Shown: positions 54,225 through 63,286 of the stretch, in pieces | Position numbering within the stretch: position 1 is the first letter of the stretch | Layout: each line of letters begins with the position of its first letter | NCBI GenBank assembly: GCA_944393685.1 | Contig: CALYAW010000002.1 | Coordinates: forward strand, 205,586-269,585 | DNA: 64,000 nt | Source: an uncultured Alphaproteobacteria bacterium | GTDB lineage: Bacteria; Pseudomonadota; Alphaproteobacteria; RF32; CAG-239 | Direction: 5' to 3' | Notes under the pieces: model-generated | Databases searched by the model: none | What the model saw: the letters and a program-made list of their open reading frames with translations, nothing else | What the model was told of the DNA's origin: nothing | Position numbers and translations under genes: made by a program

Positions 54225-55142
54225 TCAGCCGCGGGAAACGTTGTTCTCACGCTGAGTAAGTTGTATATTTTTTGCTTTGGAAGAACGATTGCTTCTTTGA
54301 GAGACCGCAACGCTTCTCACCTGCCTCAGAGGTGCAATCTCGTTGAGCATGGATTGTAGCTTTTGACGGCTTTGGGCTTTTGCGGTTCTATATTTTTGAA
54401 TTTCTTTCTCTGCCAGATGGCAGGCCGCGGAAATTTGCGCCTGTTTCCAACTGATTTCTTTGCTCTGAAAACTTGACAATGCCTTATTCCGCAAATACTC
54501 ATTTGAACCAGTATAGTTGATGATAAATCTTTCGGTATTGGCTGCCTCAACCGTACGAGCGTTTTTTAAGGCCGTCAACGGTGCGGTCGATGCCGGTTTT
54601 TTTACAAAAGAACGTGCAAACAATGATAATATTGTCGGATGCAATTTTGTTATTTCTATCGGTTGGCGTCCGCTTTTCTTTGCCTCGGTTATCAGATCCT
54701 TTTGTAAACGCCTAAAACATTCCGGGAGATAAACCGCACACAAAAAATCTTCCTGCGCTTGCGAGAAAAGCTCTGGTTGAGTTGAAGCAAGGTTCTTCCA
54801 CTTTGCTTGATCTACCCTATATATTGTCTGGCCGGATTTATCTTTAGAGATATTAACCCGCAACTTTCCTTGCAAGGATTTGTATTCTTCATGCTCGTTA
54901 ATATATTTTATCAACCGATTAACATTAAACCCATCAAGTTGATTTATGCCATAATATTTGCCTGATGGCGAAATTGTTGCCGACGGATTAGACGCCCCTC
55001 TTGTTTCCGTGGTTGAGCTCAGCCAAGCAATTGAACCGTTACATTTTTTGTGATAACCTGCCTGCGCAAATATATTCAAAGAACTAAAAAATGTCAGCGC
55101 AGACAAACCAAAAACCTTGAGCTTATTCATCTCTTTTTTCAT
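54225..55142 (-). CDS. Exported protein with lysozyme-like N-terminal motif
   Basis: A 305-aa secreted protein (signal peptide to about IFAQA, start at the ATG at 55142 after AAAGGTG). After cleavage comes SSTTETRGASNPSATISPSG then KYYGINQLDG, which resembles the E-x-G-(A/G)-S...YGxYQL pattern of lysozyme-like muramidases. The region also holds Cys residues. The C-terminal 100 residues are basic (QSRQKLQSMLNEI, RSNRSSKAKN). It follows the lytic transglycosylase by 25 bases and is the last gene of the operon. Function inferred only from motif and place. Confidence 0.6.
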   Translation of the reverse strand: MKKEMNKLKVFGLSALTFFSSLNIFAQAGYHKKCNGSIAWLSSTTETRGASNPSATISPSGKYYGINQLDGFNVNRLIKYINEHEEYKSLQGKLRVNISKDKSGQTIYRVDQAKWKNLASTQPELFSQAQEDFLCAVYLPECFRRLQKDLITEAKKSGRQPIEITKLHPTILSLFARSFVKKPASTAPLTALKNARTVEAANTERFIINYTGSNEYLRNKALSSFQSKEISWKQAQISAACHLAEKEIQKYRTAKAQSRQKLQSMLNEIAPLRQVRSVAVSQRSNRSSKAKNIQLTQRENNVSRG

Positions 55143-55167
55143 ATCTACTACACCTTTGTTCAAAAAA

Positions 55168-56877
55168 CTATTTCAGACTAGGCCACTGGCCGTCTGCTAT
55201 TTGCTCCAGACTTGGATTTTCTAGTCCAAAACGCATATTATATATCCAATAGTTGGCCATAACACGCTCAATATAAATGCGCGTTTGTGCTGAGGGAATT
55301 ACCTCTATAAAAAGTAATGCATCATTATTATAACGTGCAAATTTTTGCCATTTGACCAAATTGCCGGGCCCTGCGTTATAGGCGGTTATCATATAAAATA
55401 AATTACCGTCTACAAAAGGTTTATCCAGTAAATAACTTATATACTGCTGTCCCAGTTTGAGGTTGTATTCCGTTTTGAATAAACGCGTTTTATCACTTTT
55501 AATACGACTGTCTTTGGTAATGTGATAGGCCGTATTGGGCATTAGCTGCATCAAGCCTCTTGCTCCCGCTCCGCTAACAGCATCCGGCTTGAAGCCTGAC
55601 TCTTGGCGTATTAAGCCTAAAACCAATGCCTTATCAACTTTCCAACCATGTATCGGAAGCCATGTCGGCAACGGATATGCAAATCCGTCATATGTCTGAT
55701 TTTGATCCAAATCCTTGTTTTGGTTGGCCAAATATATTGCCAAAGAATGCATATCATATTGATCTGCTATAAAAATAATTGCCTCTTTTTGTTTTTTGTT
55801 CATGCTTTGGTAGCCAAATCGCAACTCTTGTTCTGCAAGCTTATTTTGTTTGGCATGCAGCAACAAAATTGCTCGGCGAATATATGGAGACTCAAGCAAT
55901 TCGTATATATAATCGTAATTGTTAAAATCATTAAAGTATGATATTGTGTTCCAATTATATTGCAACGTACGACCAAGTTTTTGGGCTGCTAAAATTCCAT
56001 AAAACGTATGCTTAAATTTGGTGGCGGTTTCCAACATCTGTGTCGATTTTTTCTTGTTGCCCAATTTTTCATAAGCGCGATATGCCCAATATCCACCGGC
56101 AGAAACTAACCATTCATCAGAATTTTTTGAACGCCCTAAACGCTCAAAATACATTGCCGCATTTTTATAATCTTTCATACGCCAAGATGACAAACCCGCA
56201 ACCCATGTGGCCGTTCCAGAATTATGACGACGAGAAGCCTTGACTCCCCACGCAAATGCCAATTTGTCATAATTATCAACTAAATACTTCTGTGCTAATG
56301 TAGCAGCCATGTCATCCCATACTTCATTAGGAACCATTTGACGAAAACGCTTGTTCTCAAGTATCTGACGAGCACGGAGTGTCTTTCCTTGATTGATGTA
56401 CTTTTTGAATTTTGAACGCTGCTTGTTAATAAAAACGCTCACTTCATCGCTAACCTGACCGCCATCATCCAAAAACACCGGCTTTTTTAGTTCTTCTGCT
56501 TTTGCCCCTTTTCGCAAAGCCAATAAATATATTCTCTTTGCTTGCGGTAAAGAATTGTTGTTTTCTAGCCACTCCTTTAACTCGAAAAGACTCGATTTAT
56601 ATTTGGGATGCAGATATTTTTCTGCTAACAATGTTCCTAGTAAAATATGATTTTCAAGACGCTTTTGCACCTTATCAAATCGCTCAAAATCATCTTTTTC
56701 AAGCGAATGAAACATTTTTTTATATAAATTTACATCTTGTCTGGAAACCAATAAGTAAGATAGAATCTTTTCATATGATTGAGGATTGATTATAGGTTGC
56801 GCGCTTTCCTGACAACAGCCCGATTTTATGGATAAAAAAACGAAACATAAACTTATGAAAACATATAATTTTCTCAT
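55168..56877 (-). CDS. Soluble lytic murein transglycosylase (Slt70-like)
   Basis: A 569-aa periplasmic enzyme cleaving peptidoglycan strands with anhydro-product formation. Signal peptide (LYVFISLCFVFLSIKSG, then CC), an alpha-superhelical U domain of some 380 residues, and the C-terminal SLT domain with LVLGLIRQESGFKPDA (catalytic Glu), SGAGARGLMQLMPNTA and MITAYNAGPGNLVKWQ. The start ATG overlaps the stop of the upstream gene (ATGA), so the enzyme is coupled to an exported protein of unknown function. Confidence 0.92.
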   Translation of the reverse strand: MRKLYVFISLCFVFLSIKSGCCQESAQPIINPQSYEKILSYLLVSRQDVNLYKKMFHSLEKDDFERFDKVQKRLENHILLGTLLAEKYLHPKYKSSLFELKEWLENNNSLPQAKRIYLLALRKGAKAEELKKPVFLDDGGQVSDEVSVFINKQRSKFKKYINQGKTLRARQILENKRFRQMVPNEVWDDMAATLAQKYLVDNYDKLAFAWGVKASRRHNSGTATWVAGLSSWRMKDYKNAAMYFERLGRSKNSDEWLVSAGGYWAYRAYEKLGNKKKSTQMLETATKFKHTFYGILAAQKLGRTLQYNWNTISYFNDFNNYDYIYELLESPYIRRAILLLHAKQNKLAEQELRFGYQSMNKKQKEAIIFIADQYDMHSLAIYLANQNKDLDQNQTYDGFAYPLPTWLPIHGWKVDKALVLGLIRQESGFKPDAVSGAGARGLMQLMPNTAYHITKDSRIKSDKTRLFKTEYNLKLGQQYISYLLDKPFVDGNLFYMITAYNAGPGNLVKWQKFARYNNDALLFIEVIPSAQTRIYIERVMANYWIYNMRFGLENPSLEQIADGQWPSLK

Positions 56878-57569
56878 TTTGAATCGGTCAGCCAAATAAT
56901 TTTATTGGCGCAATCTGCCGCACTTATTCCTTTTACTCGGCAACGATTGACTACAATATTGGGTATCTTATCCATGGTATAGCACCCATCGCCCATCAAA
57001 GTGTAATTATACGCTGTCGGTGTATTGGGTAAAACATTGGCAAATGATAGGGTGGTTGTTATTCCGGGCCAAACTAATTTGGCATCCAAACTAACTAATC
57101 TACGATCTAGATTAGTTAAGATGACAAAACGCATACTGCAAGTTACCATGTTTCCCATGGAACGTGATATTCCAAAATTGTCCATATACATAAAGATATT
57201 TGAATTTAATCTTGTCTTACCGTCTTTGTCGGTTTCAAGAATTGTTATGTCTCCGCGCTGAGATTTATCCTCGGTCGGCATCAGCAATTTTTCCGTGCCT
57301 CCGCCTGGCATGAAAATTTCCTCTCGTTCTTTAAGCATTTTGGCTTTCTCTGCCTCGAGAGCTTGAGCAACATCTGCCGTCGTTTCTAGTTTATTTTCTG
57401 AAGAGACACTCTCTTTGGATTGTGGCTTAGAGCGGCTTTCTTCCATCAAAAGACCAAAATCAGCCGCATTTGAAACTGACTTTTGTTCCGTTTCTCCAAA
57501 AGACTGCGCTTGTACCGAAACAGAAAAAGTCATCAGAAATAAGCTCAATATAAACGGCTGTTTTTTCAT
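56874..57569 (-). CDS. Exported protein B of the transglycosylase operon
   Basis: A 231-aa protein: signal peptide to about VQAQ, an acidic linker with a helical stretch (VAQALEAEKAKMLKEREEI), then a beta-rich domain with TCSMRFVILTNLDRRLVSLD, LVWPG and four Cys including YTMDK-adjacent GDGC and NRCRV. That domain resembles protein A upstream in strand order and Cys placement. The start is the ATG at 57569 after GGAAAGGA. It overlaps slt by 4 bases. No family recognised. Confidence 0.7.
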   Translation of the reverse strand: MKKQPFILSLFLMTFSVSVQAQSFGETEQKSVSNAADFGLLMEESRSKPQSKESVSSENKLETTADVAQALEAEKAKMLKEREEIFMPGGGTEKLLMPTEDKSQRGDITILETDKDGKTRLNSNIFMYMDNFGISRSMGNMVTCSMRFVILTNLDRRLVSLDAKLVWPGITTTLSFANVLPNTPTAYNYTLMGDGCYTMDKIPNIVVNRCRVKGISAADCANKIIWLTDSK

Positions 57570-57591
57570 GACGCTTCCTTTCCCAAAAAAA

Positions 57592-58299
57592 CTATTCTGC
57601 TGTTCCATCCAATGTCTTATTTAAGGTGTCAATTTGCTTTAAGGCATCTTGATAAGCCGTGTTAAACGCCTCTTTTTTTGCTTGCATAAGCGTATTCTCT
57701 TGGGTGTTTTGCTCAGCGACGGATATTGCCTGAAAATCATTATAATATTCTGGAGATGCGGGAGAAATATATGTAAACAATCCCTCACAGTTGCTTTGCA
57801 TCATCGGTAATTTTTGCTTTGAATCACCGCCGGAGACTCCGCAATTGGTAACGTCTACTTCCATGTCATTAAGCAACAAAAAACACCGATCCGTGGCAAC
57901 TTTTGACTTCAGCGTTACTTGCTGATAGGATTTCAACGGAGGCAAACGGAGCTTTAAGACTATGTCTTTGCTGGTATAACTTGAAGTGTTGTAACGTGCC
58001 ACATTTTTGCGATTGGCGCGACGCGCCTCTTTGGCATCTCGTTCTTCCTGATTAATTGTTTCGCCGATAACCTCATCGTTCCATACAAGATTTAATGAAG
58101 CGTTCTTAATCTCATTGGCGGTTCGATTATAAAATGTTGCGCCGATATCGCAGGAAACAACATTTCCATCGGCATTTTTTACCGGAACAATATCGTGTAT
58201 CTTAAAAAGAACAGTGTCTTCGGCCGCAAAAGCAGCTTCAGCCATAAATCCCAACCCTACTCCCAAAGAACACAGCAACAGTTTATTCAGTTTTGTCAT
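57592..58299 (-). CDS. Exported protein A of the transglycosylase operon
   Basis: A 235-aa protein: signal peptide to about AAFAAE, then a beta-rich domain (VVSCDIGATFYNRTANEIKN, ASLNLVWND) and a C-terminal helix (EAFNTAYQDALKQIDTLNKT). VSCDIGATFYN and LNLVW line up with TCSMRFVILTN and KLVWPG of protein B, so A and B look paralogous. Four or five Cys could form disulfides. It starts the operon A, B, slt, lysozyme-like. AAGGAA precedes the start. Confidence 0.7.
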   Translation of the reverse strand: MTKLNKLLLCSLGVGLGFMAEAAFAAEDTVLFKIHDIVPVKNADGNVVSCDIGATFYNRTANEIKNASLNLVWNDEVIGETINQEERDAKEARRANRKNVARYNTSSYTSKDIVLKLRLPPLKSYQQVTLKSKVATDRCFLLLNDMEVDVTNCGVSGGDSKQKLPMMQSNCEGLFTYISPASPEYYNDFQAISVAEQNTQENTLMQAKKEAFNTAYQDALKQIDTLNKTLDGTAE

Positions 58300-58391
58300 C
58301 TTATTTCCTTTAATTTTGCAAAATCAATTTTTATAAAAATAATATTTATTGTATAGATTAGCACCAAATAGTAAAGTTTTTAATAACGTTG

Positions 58392-59177
58392 TTAACCGTT
58401 TTCATCATTTAAACGTTGACGAAGACGAAGCAAATCTGACCATGCCTTCGCTTTTTGACCGGGGGTACGCAACAAATATGCCGGATGAAAGCTGGCAAGC
58501 ACAAACGCTTTTTTGCCATTCGTTTTTTGATATTCAAACCACTTACCTCGCATTTTTGAAATCGTTTCTGCCGTGTTGAGAACCGAATTGGCTGCGCTGG
58601 CCCCCAAAATAAAAATATAATCCGGATCAACCAAATCAATTTGGCGCTTTAAAAACGGCAAACACACTGCAACTTCCGAATCCAGAGGAGTACGGTTCCC
58701 CGGAGGACGCCAAGGCAAAATATTGCATATATACACATCTTTGCGACTAAGCCCGACTGCTGCCATCATTTTATCCAGTAAATGTCCGCTCCTGCCAACA
58801 AAAGGAACTCCTATGCGATCTTCATCCGCTCCGGGCGCTTCTCCGATAAAAAGAACTTTTGCTTGAGGATTTCCGTCTCCAAAGACAGTATGAGCGGCCG
58901 TCATTTTCAAAGCACAACCTTCAAAATTCTCAACCGCCGTCCTTAATTCTTCAAGCGTATTAATTTTTGAACATATTTCCCTTGCACTCTGACAGGCCGT
59001 ATTTACCGCCTGTGCCAAGCCACTGGTTGCCTGTCTTACTGACAAGCCTATTACGGGAACCGGCACAGAATCGACCACCGGAGGGGCGGCAAACGGCTTT
59101 TCTCCGCAAGTTTCATCCACTCCTGCACAAAGATACCATTCTAATATTTGGTCTATTGTCAAACTTTGTTCTTCCAT
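58392..59177 (-). CDS. Uracil-DNA glycosylase, family 4-like
   Basis: A 261-aa DNA repair enzyme that removes uracil. Motifs: VLFIGEAPGADEDRIGVPFV (motif 1), NILPWRPPGNRTP (the usual alphaproteobacterial motif), and the C-terminal LASFHPAYLLRTPGQK (motif 2 with the His). In the typical family, four Cys bind an Fe-S cluster; here I find only single Cys residues at FEGCALK and VAVCLP, so cluster binding is doubtful. An N-terminal 90-residue extension, poor in motifs, precedes the domain. Confidence 0.88.
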   Translation of the reverse strand: MEEQSLTIDQILEWYLCAGVDETCGEKPFAAPPVVDSVPVPVIGLSVRQATSGLAQAVNTACQSAREICSKINTLEELRTAVENFEGCALKMTAAHTVFGDGNPQAKVLFIGEAPGADEDRIGVPFVGRSGHLLDKMMAAVGLSRKDVYICNILPWRPPGNRTPLDSEVAVCLPFLKRQIDLVDPDYIFILGASAANSVLNTAETISKMRGKWFEYQKTNGKKAFVLASFHPAYLLRTPGQKAKAWSDLLRLRQRLNDENG

Positions 59178-59308
59178 AGTCTTAAAATTAGACGAATTGT
59201 ACTATTTTGCAAGCCAAAACATTTATTTACACAAATTTTGTGATATATTTAGAAAGTCTATTGTATGATTAAAAAAAACAGATATGATATAAGGAGTTTT
59301 TTCAAATT

Positions 59309-61138
59309 TTGGGGTTTATCTTGTTTATGGGACGCTATGCTTTTTTAATTATTCTTCTGGGTGCAATCGGAGTGTTTGGCTCCTGCGCTACCCCTGGGCA
59401 TATACAATCCGATAGCCCTCAACATAAAAATAGCGCCTTATCGGAACAATCTTCTCAGACAAAACCATATGGCGCTTATTTGGCAGGCAGGGTGGCTCAT
59501 TTGCGACGTGATTTTAATAAAGCCTCCGATTATTATATTCGCAGTCTTAAAATTGATCCTGATAACAAAGAATTGGTGGCTAAGCTTTATTTGATTCTAG
59601 TTTCTCAAGGGCGTATTGATGAGGCCGCTCTCTATGCCCGTCAAATTACACAAAGCGGAAAATCCGATAATTTTGCCAATACCGTTATTGCAATCCAACA
59701 AATGCACAATGGCGCTTATGCTGAAAGTATCTCTACTCTCGGAAATTTTGACAATATTGCTTATAAAGACTTTATCGCTCCTTTGCTTAGAGCTTGGAGT
59801 TATGCCGGTCTCAATAAACCAGACGCGGCCCTTAAAGAACTTGCCACCCTTAGAAAAGAACCCGGATTTAAAAGCATCTACCACTTCCATGCCGGTATGA
59901 TTAATGATTACTTCAATCGTAATCGAGAAGCTCAGAAGCATTATGAAACAATTATTAAAGAAGAAGATCTTGAAATGTCTTTGCGTACGCTTCAAGTTAT
60001 CAGCAACTTCTATTTGCGAACACAGCAAAAAGACAAGGCTCTTCAAATCGTTAACAGCGTTTCTAATGAAAAAACAACCGCTGAAATATTGAAATCTTTT
60101 ATCAATGATGTGCGTGAGGCTGATCCCAAAGACACCTCTGCTATCATAACAAATCCAAATATCGGCGCCGCTGAAGCCTTGTTTAGTATTGCTGCTACTT
60201 TTAGATATGATGAAGTTCTTGATGTGGCTCATATGTTTATCAGTTTGGCTGTGTATGAAAACCCTCATTACGATTTGGCAAAACTTCTGTTGGCAAACAT
60301 TTTGGAAGACCGAGCCATGTATGCCGAGGCCAATAAAGTCTATGATACTATTGAGGAGGACTCTCATTCATACTATGCCGCACAACTCAAAATGGCTAAC
60401 AACCTGATTAAGCAAAATGATTTTGATGATGCGGAATTATTACTTAAGGCTCTGGCTATTGATTATGATAATGCTCAGATTTATTTGGATTTGGGTGATA
60501 TTTTGCGTATGAAAAACCGTCCTCAAGAGGCAATCAAATATTATGAAAGAGCCATAGAGAAGACTCACGATCACGGAAGCTTGTGGGTGTTGTATTATGC
60601 TCTCGGTGTTTCCTATGATCAAAACGAACAATGGAAAAAAGCAGAAAAAGCTCTTGAAAAATCTCTTTCTCTCAGTAACGAGCATTATTTGGTTTTAAAT
60701 TATCTCGGGTACAGCTGGATTAAACAAGGTAAAAATGTAGATAAAGCCTTTGAAATGATTGTTAAAGCCTTTAATCAGGCTCCTGATGATCCTAATATCA
60801 ATGATAGTCTCGGATGGGCTTTGTACAATATGGGATACTATACAATGGCTGTTCCTTATATGGAAAAAGCTGCCGAAACCAGTCCTTCTAACGCGGTTAT
60901 CAGCGATCATTTGGGAGATGTTTATTGGTTTGCTCGTCGCAAAAATGAAGCTCGTTTTCAATGGAGACACGCCCTCTCTCTTAAGGATGATACTGGAGAG
61001 CTTGATGTCGATGCCGTCCATAAAAAACTTGAAGAAGGCCTCAAAAAAGAACCAGAGCTTTCTTATGACAAAGAACTGGTGGAAAAACATATTCGATCAT
61101 TAATTAGTGAACAACGTAAAACCGCTTCAAACAGATAA
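59309..61138 (+). CDS. TPR-repeat outer-membrane-type lipoprotein
   Basis: A 609-aa protein with a lipoprotein signal (LIILLGAIGVFGSC, Cys about 26) and tetratricopeptide repeats through most of its length, for example AGRVAHLRRDFNKASDYYIR, then AQIYLDLGDILRMKNRPQEA and SDHLGDVYWFARRKNEARFQ. Such proteins scaffold envelope or secretion complexes. The start used is the TTG at 59309, twelve bases after AAGGAG; ATG 59327 is a possible start with no near site. Its stop is followed after 8 bases by the second repeat copy. Confidence 0.85.
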   Translation: MGFILFMGRYAFLIILLGAIGVFGSCATPGHIQSDSPQHKNSALSEQSSQTKPYGAYLAGRVAHLRRDFNKASDYYIRSLKIDPDNKELVAKLYLILVSQGRIDEAALYARQITQSGKSDNFANTVIAIQQMHNGAYAESISTLGNFDNIAYKDFIAPLLRAWSYAGLNKPDAALKELATLRKEPGFKSIYHFHAGMINDYFNRNREAQKHYETIIKEEDLEMSLRTLQVISNFYLRTQQKDKALQIVNSVSNEKTTAEILKSFINDVREADPKDTSAIITNPNIGAAEALFSIAATFRYDEVLDVAHMFISLAVYENPHYDLAKLLLANILEDRAMYAEANKVYDTIEEDSHSYYAAQLKMANNLIKQNDFDDAELLLKALAIDYDNAQIYLDLGDILRMKNRPQEAIKYYERAIEKTHDHGSLWVLYYALGVSYDQNEQWKKAEKALEKSLSLSNEHYLVLNYLGYSWIKQGKNVDKAFEMIVKAFNQAPDDPNINDSLGWALYNMGYYTMAVPYMEKAAETSPSNAVISDHLGDVYWFARRKNEARFQWRHALSLKDDTGELDVDAVHKKLEEGLKKEPELSYDKELVEKHIRSLISEQRKTASNR

Positions 61139-61146
61139 CGTTTTAC

Positions 61147-61292
61147 ATAAACTTCCACTAGCTAACGCAAGTGGTATTACCTGTTCCGAACTACGTTCGC
61201 CCTGCCCAAAGGCTTCGCAAGCCTAACGGCTGGGCAGGTATGTCTACATCTACCTGCTTACGCAGGTAGTGTTACGTTCGAATCATAAAAAA
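61147..61292 (+). repeat. 146-bp structured repeat, copy 2 (3' UTR of the TPR gene)
   Basis: Identical to 43177-43322, same orientation, again between a rightward stop codon and an intrinsic terminator. Same hairpin set, shifted by 17970 bases: 61155-61174, 61187-61199, 61201-61238 and 61250-61269. Confidence 0.9.
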
Positions 61293-61313
61293 GCCCCTTC
61301 AAAGGGGCTTTTC
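61287..61313. terminator. Terminator after the TPR gene and repeat
   Basis: AAGCCCC and GGGGCTT pair around TTCAAA, flanked by A and T runs, and could also serve clpX from the other side. Confidence 0.85.
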
Positions 61314-61326
61314 TGTTGCAGAAAAC

Positions 61327-62583
61327 TTAACTCGCTTTCTTATTTTCTTTTTGATATATAAATTTGGGCTCTTTTTTGTCTGTAATGACTTTTTCATCAA
61401 TGACTATCTCACTTAGTCCCTTCTTATCAGGAACATCATACATTAACTCAAGCAAGTTATCCTCCATGATGGCACGTAAGCCGCGAGCCCCTGTTTTGCG
61501 TTCAATCGCTTTTTTGGCAATGGCCTTCAGAGCATCTTCCGTAAAGCTCAACTTCACACCTTCCATCTCAAACATAGCTATATATTGTTTGGCGAGAGCA
61601 TTCTTTGGTTCAGTCAAAACTCTTACTAAAGCATCCTCGTTCAAATCACCTAAGGTAGCTATAATCGGTAAGCGACCAACAAATTCAGGGATTAAACCGT
61701 ATTTTAGTAAGTCTTCCGGTTGAACATCTTTAATGATTTCGCCAATTCCTCGCTCCTCTTTAGATGCTACTTTGGCTCCAAATCCGATTGATGTTTCTTT
61801 GCCACGACGGCTGACTATTTTTTCGAGACCAGCAAACGCACCTCCGCATATAAACAAAATATTGGTTGTATCGACATGCAAAAATTCTTGTTGCGGATGC
61901 TTGCGTCCTCCTTGCGGCGGAACATTAGCTACGGTTCCTTCTATAATCTTTAGTAACGCCTGTTGAACCCCTTCTCCGGAGACATCTCGTGTAATTGAAG
62001 GACCATCCGTCTTGCGCGTTATCTTGTCTATTTCATCAATATAAACAATACCTCTTTGGGCTTTTTCTATGTCATAATTAGCGTTTTGCACTAATTTTAG
62101 AATAATGTTTTCGACATCTTCTCCAACATAGCCGGCCTCTGTCAATGTTGTTGCATCGGCTATGGCAAATGGAACATCCAGTATCTTAGCCAGTGTTTGC
62201 GCCAGAAGTGTTTTGCCGCTGCCGGTCGAGCCAATCAGAATAACGTTGGATTTTGCAATCTCGACATCTTTGTTCGTCGTATTGGAATTAAGACGTTTAT
62301 AATGATTGTACACAGCTACTGATAAGACTTTTTTGGCGTAATCTTGTCCAATAACATATTGATCTAAAAATTCTTTTATTTTGGATGGAGACGGCAATCT
62401 TTCTCCTGTGGAGCCAGAAGACTTACTCTCTTCTGCCATCTCATCAGCAACAATATTAATACAAACTTCTATACACTCATCACAAATATATACGCCGCGA
62501 CCGGCTATCAATTTTTTGACTTCATTTTGGCTCTTGCCACAAAACGAACAGTGCAATTCTTCGTTGGGATTATTATCACTCAT
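61327..62583 (-). CDS. clpX: ATP-dependent protease ATPase subunit ClpX
   Basis: AAA+ unfoldase that feeds ClpP (418 aa). The zinc finger is [11 protein letters not shown]...CDECI, Walker A is [16 protein letters not shown], Walker B is [14 protein letters not shown], the pore loop lies in [16 protein letters not shown], and [11 protein letters not shown] carries the sensor 2 Arg. It follows clpP by 9 bases. In alphaproteobacteria ClpXP degrades CtrA, so this connects to ctrA and chpT in the window. Confidence 0.97.
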   Translation of the reverse strand: MSDNNPNEELHCSFCGKSQNEVKKLIAGRGVYICDECIEVCINIVADEMAEESKSSGSTGERLPSPSKIKEFLDQYVIGQDYAKKVLSVAVYNHYKRLNSNTTNKDVEIAKSNVILIGSTGSGKTLLAQTLAKILDVPFAIADATTLTEAGYVGEDVENIILKLVQNANYDIEKAQRGIVYIDEIDKITRKTDGPSITRDVSGEGVQQALLKIIEGTVANVPPQGGRKHPQQEFLHVDTTNILFICGGAFAGLEKIVSRRGKETSIGFGAKVASKEERGIGEIIKDVQPEDLLKYGLIPEFVGRLPIIATLGDLNEDALVRVLTEPKNALAKQYIAMFEMEGVKLSFTEDALKAIAKKAIERKTGARGLRAIMEDNLLELMYDVPDKKGLSEIVIDEKVITDKKEPKFIYQKENKKAS

Positions 62584-62592
62584 GGCTGTTTC

Positions 62593-63219
62593 CTATTTGA
62601 TAATTTCTTCGCGGTTACTGACAATATGATCAATCAGACCAAATTTTTTTGCTTCTTCCGGCGTCATAAAGTTATCTCGTTCCATTGCTTTTTCAATTAC
62701 AGATAATTTCTGTCCGGTTCTTTCAGCATAAATTTTGTTTAATCGTTTTTTCATGTCCAGAATCAAACGTGTTCTGATTTCCATATCAGTTGCTTGCCCT
62801 TGAAAACCTCCGGAAGGCTGATGTATCATAATTTGGGAGTTCGGCAAGGAATATCTCTTACCTTTTGCTCCTGCCGTCAATAATAATGATCCCATTGAAC
62901 AGGCTTGACCTATACATAGAGTGTTAACATCACAACTAATGTAGTTCATGGTATCAAACATGGCCATCCCTGCCGTTACCGAGCCTCCGGGAGAATTAAT
63001 GTATAAGAAAATGTCTTTTTTAGGATCTTCAGACTCCAAAAACAGCAGTTGAGCACAAACCAATGATGAAACATCATCATTTACTTCTCCTGTCAAAAAG
63101 ATAATCCGCTCTTTTAAAAGGCGTGAATAAATATCAAAAGAACGTTCGCCTTTGGAGGTTTGTTCAATCACCATTGGCACCAGACTACTGTCCGTAATCA
63201 GAGATGTGGGAGCATACAT
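62593..63219 (-). CDS. clpP: ATP-dependent Clp protease proteolytic subunit
   Basis: Serine peptidase forming a 14-subunit barrel (208 aa). The catalytic Ser is in [10 protein letters not shown], His in [11 protein letters not shown] and Asp in [12 protein letters not shown]. The oxyanion loop [13 protein letters not shown] is intact. Upstream of clpX in the usual order. Confidence 0.97.
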   Translation of the reverse strand: MYAPTSLITDSSLVPMVIEQTSKGERSFDIYSRLLKERIIFLTGEVNDDVSSLVCAQLLFLESEDPKKDIFLYINSPGGSVTAGMAMFDTMNYISCDVNTLCIGQACSMGSLLLTAGAKGKRYSLPNSQIMIHQPSGGFQGQATDMEIRTRLILDMKKRLNKIYAERTGQKLSVIEKAMERDNFMTPEEAKKFGLIDHIVSNREEIIK

Positions 63220-63286
63220 TTGCTTTTCCTCTATTTATATGTGACTAAATTTTGAGTTAAGATAACACAATTTATTTGATAAATCA

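Noticed and set aside
54225..58299. A Dot/Icm type IVB secretion cluster
   Set aside because: No DotB/DotO-type ATPase, coupling protein or IcmE-like core protein is present; only exported proteins and a transglycosylase are seen.
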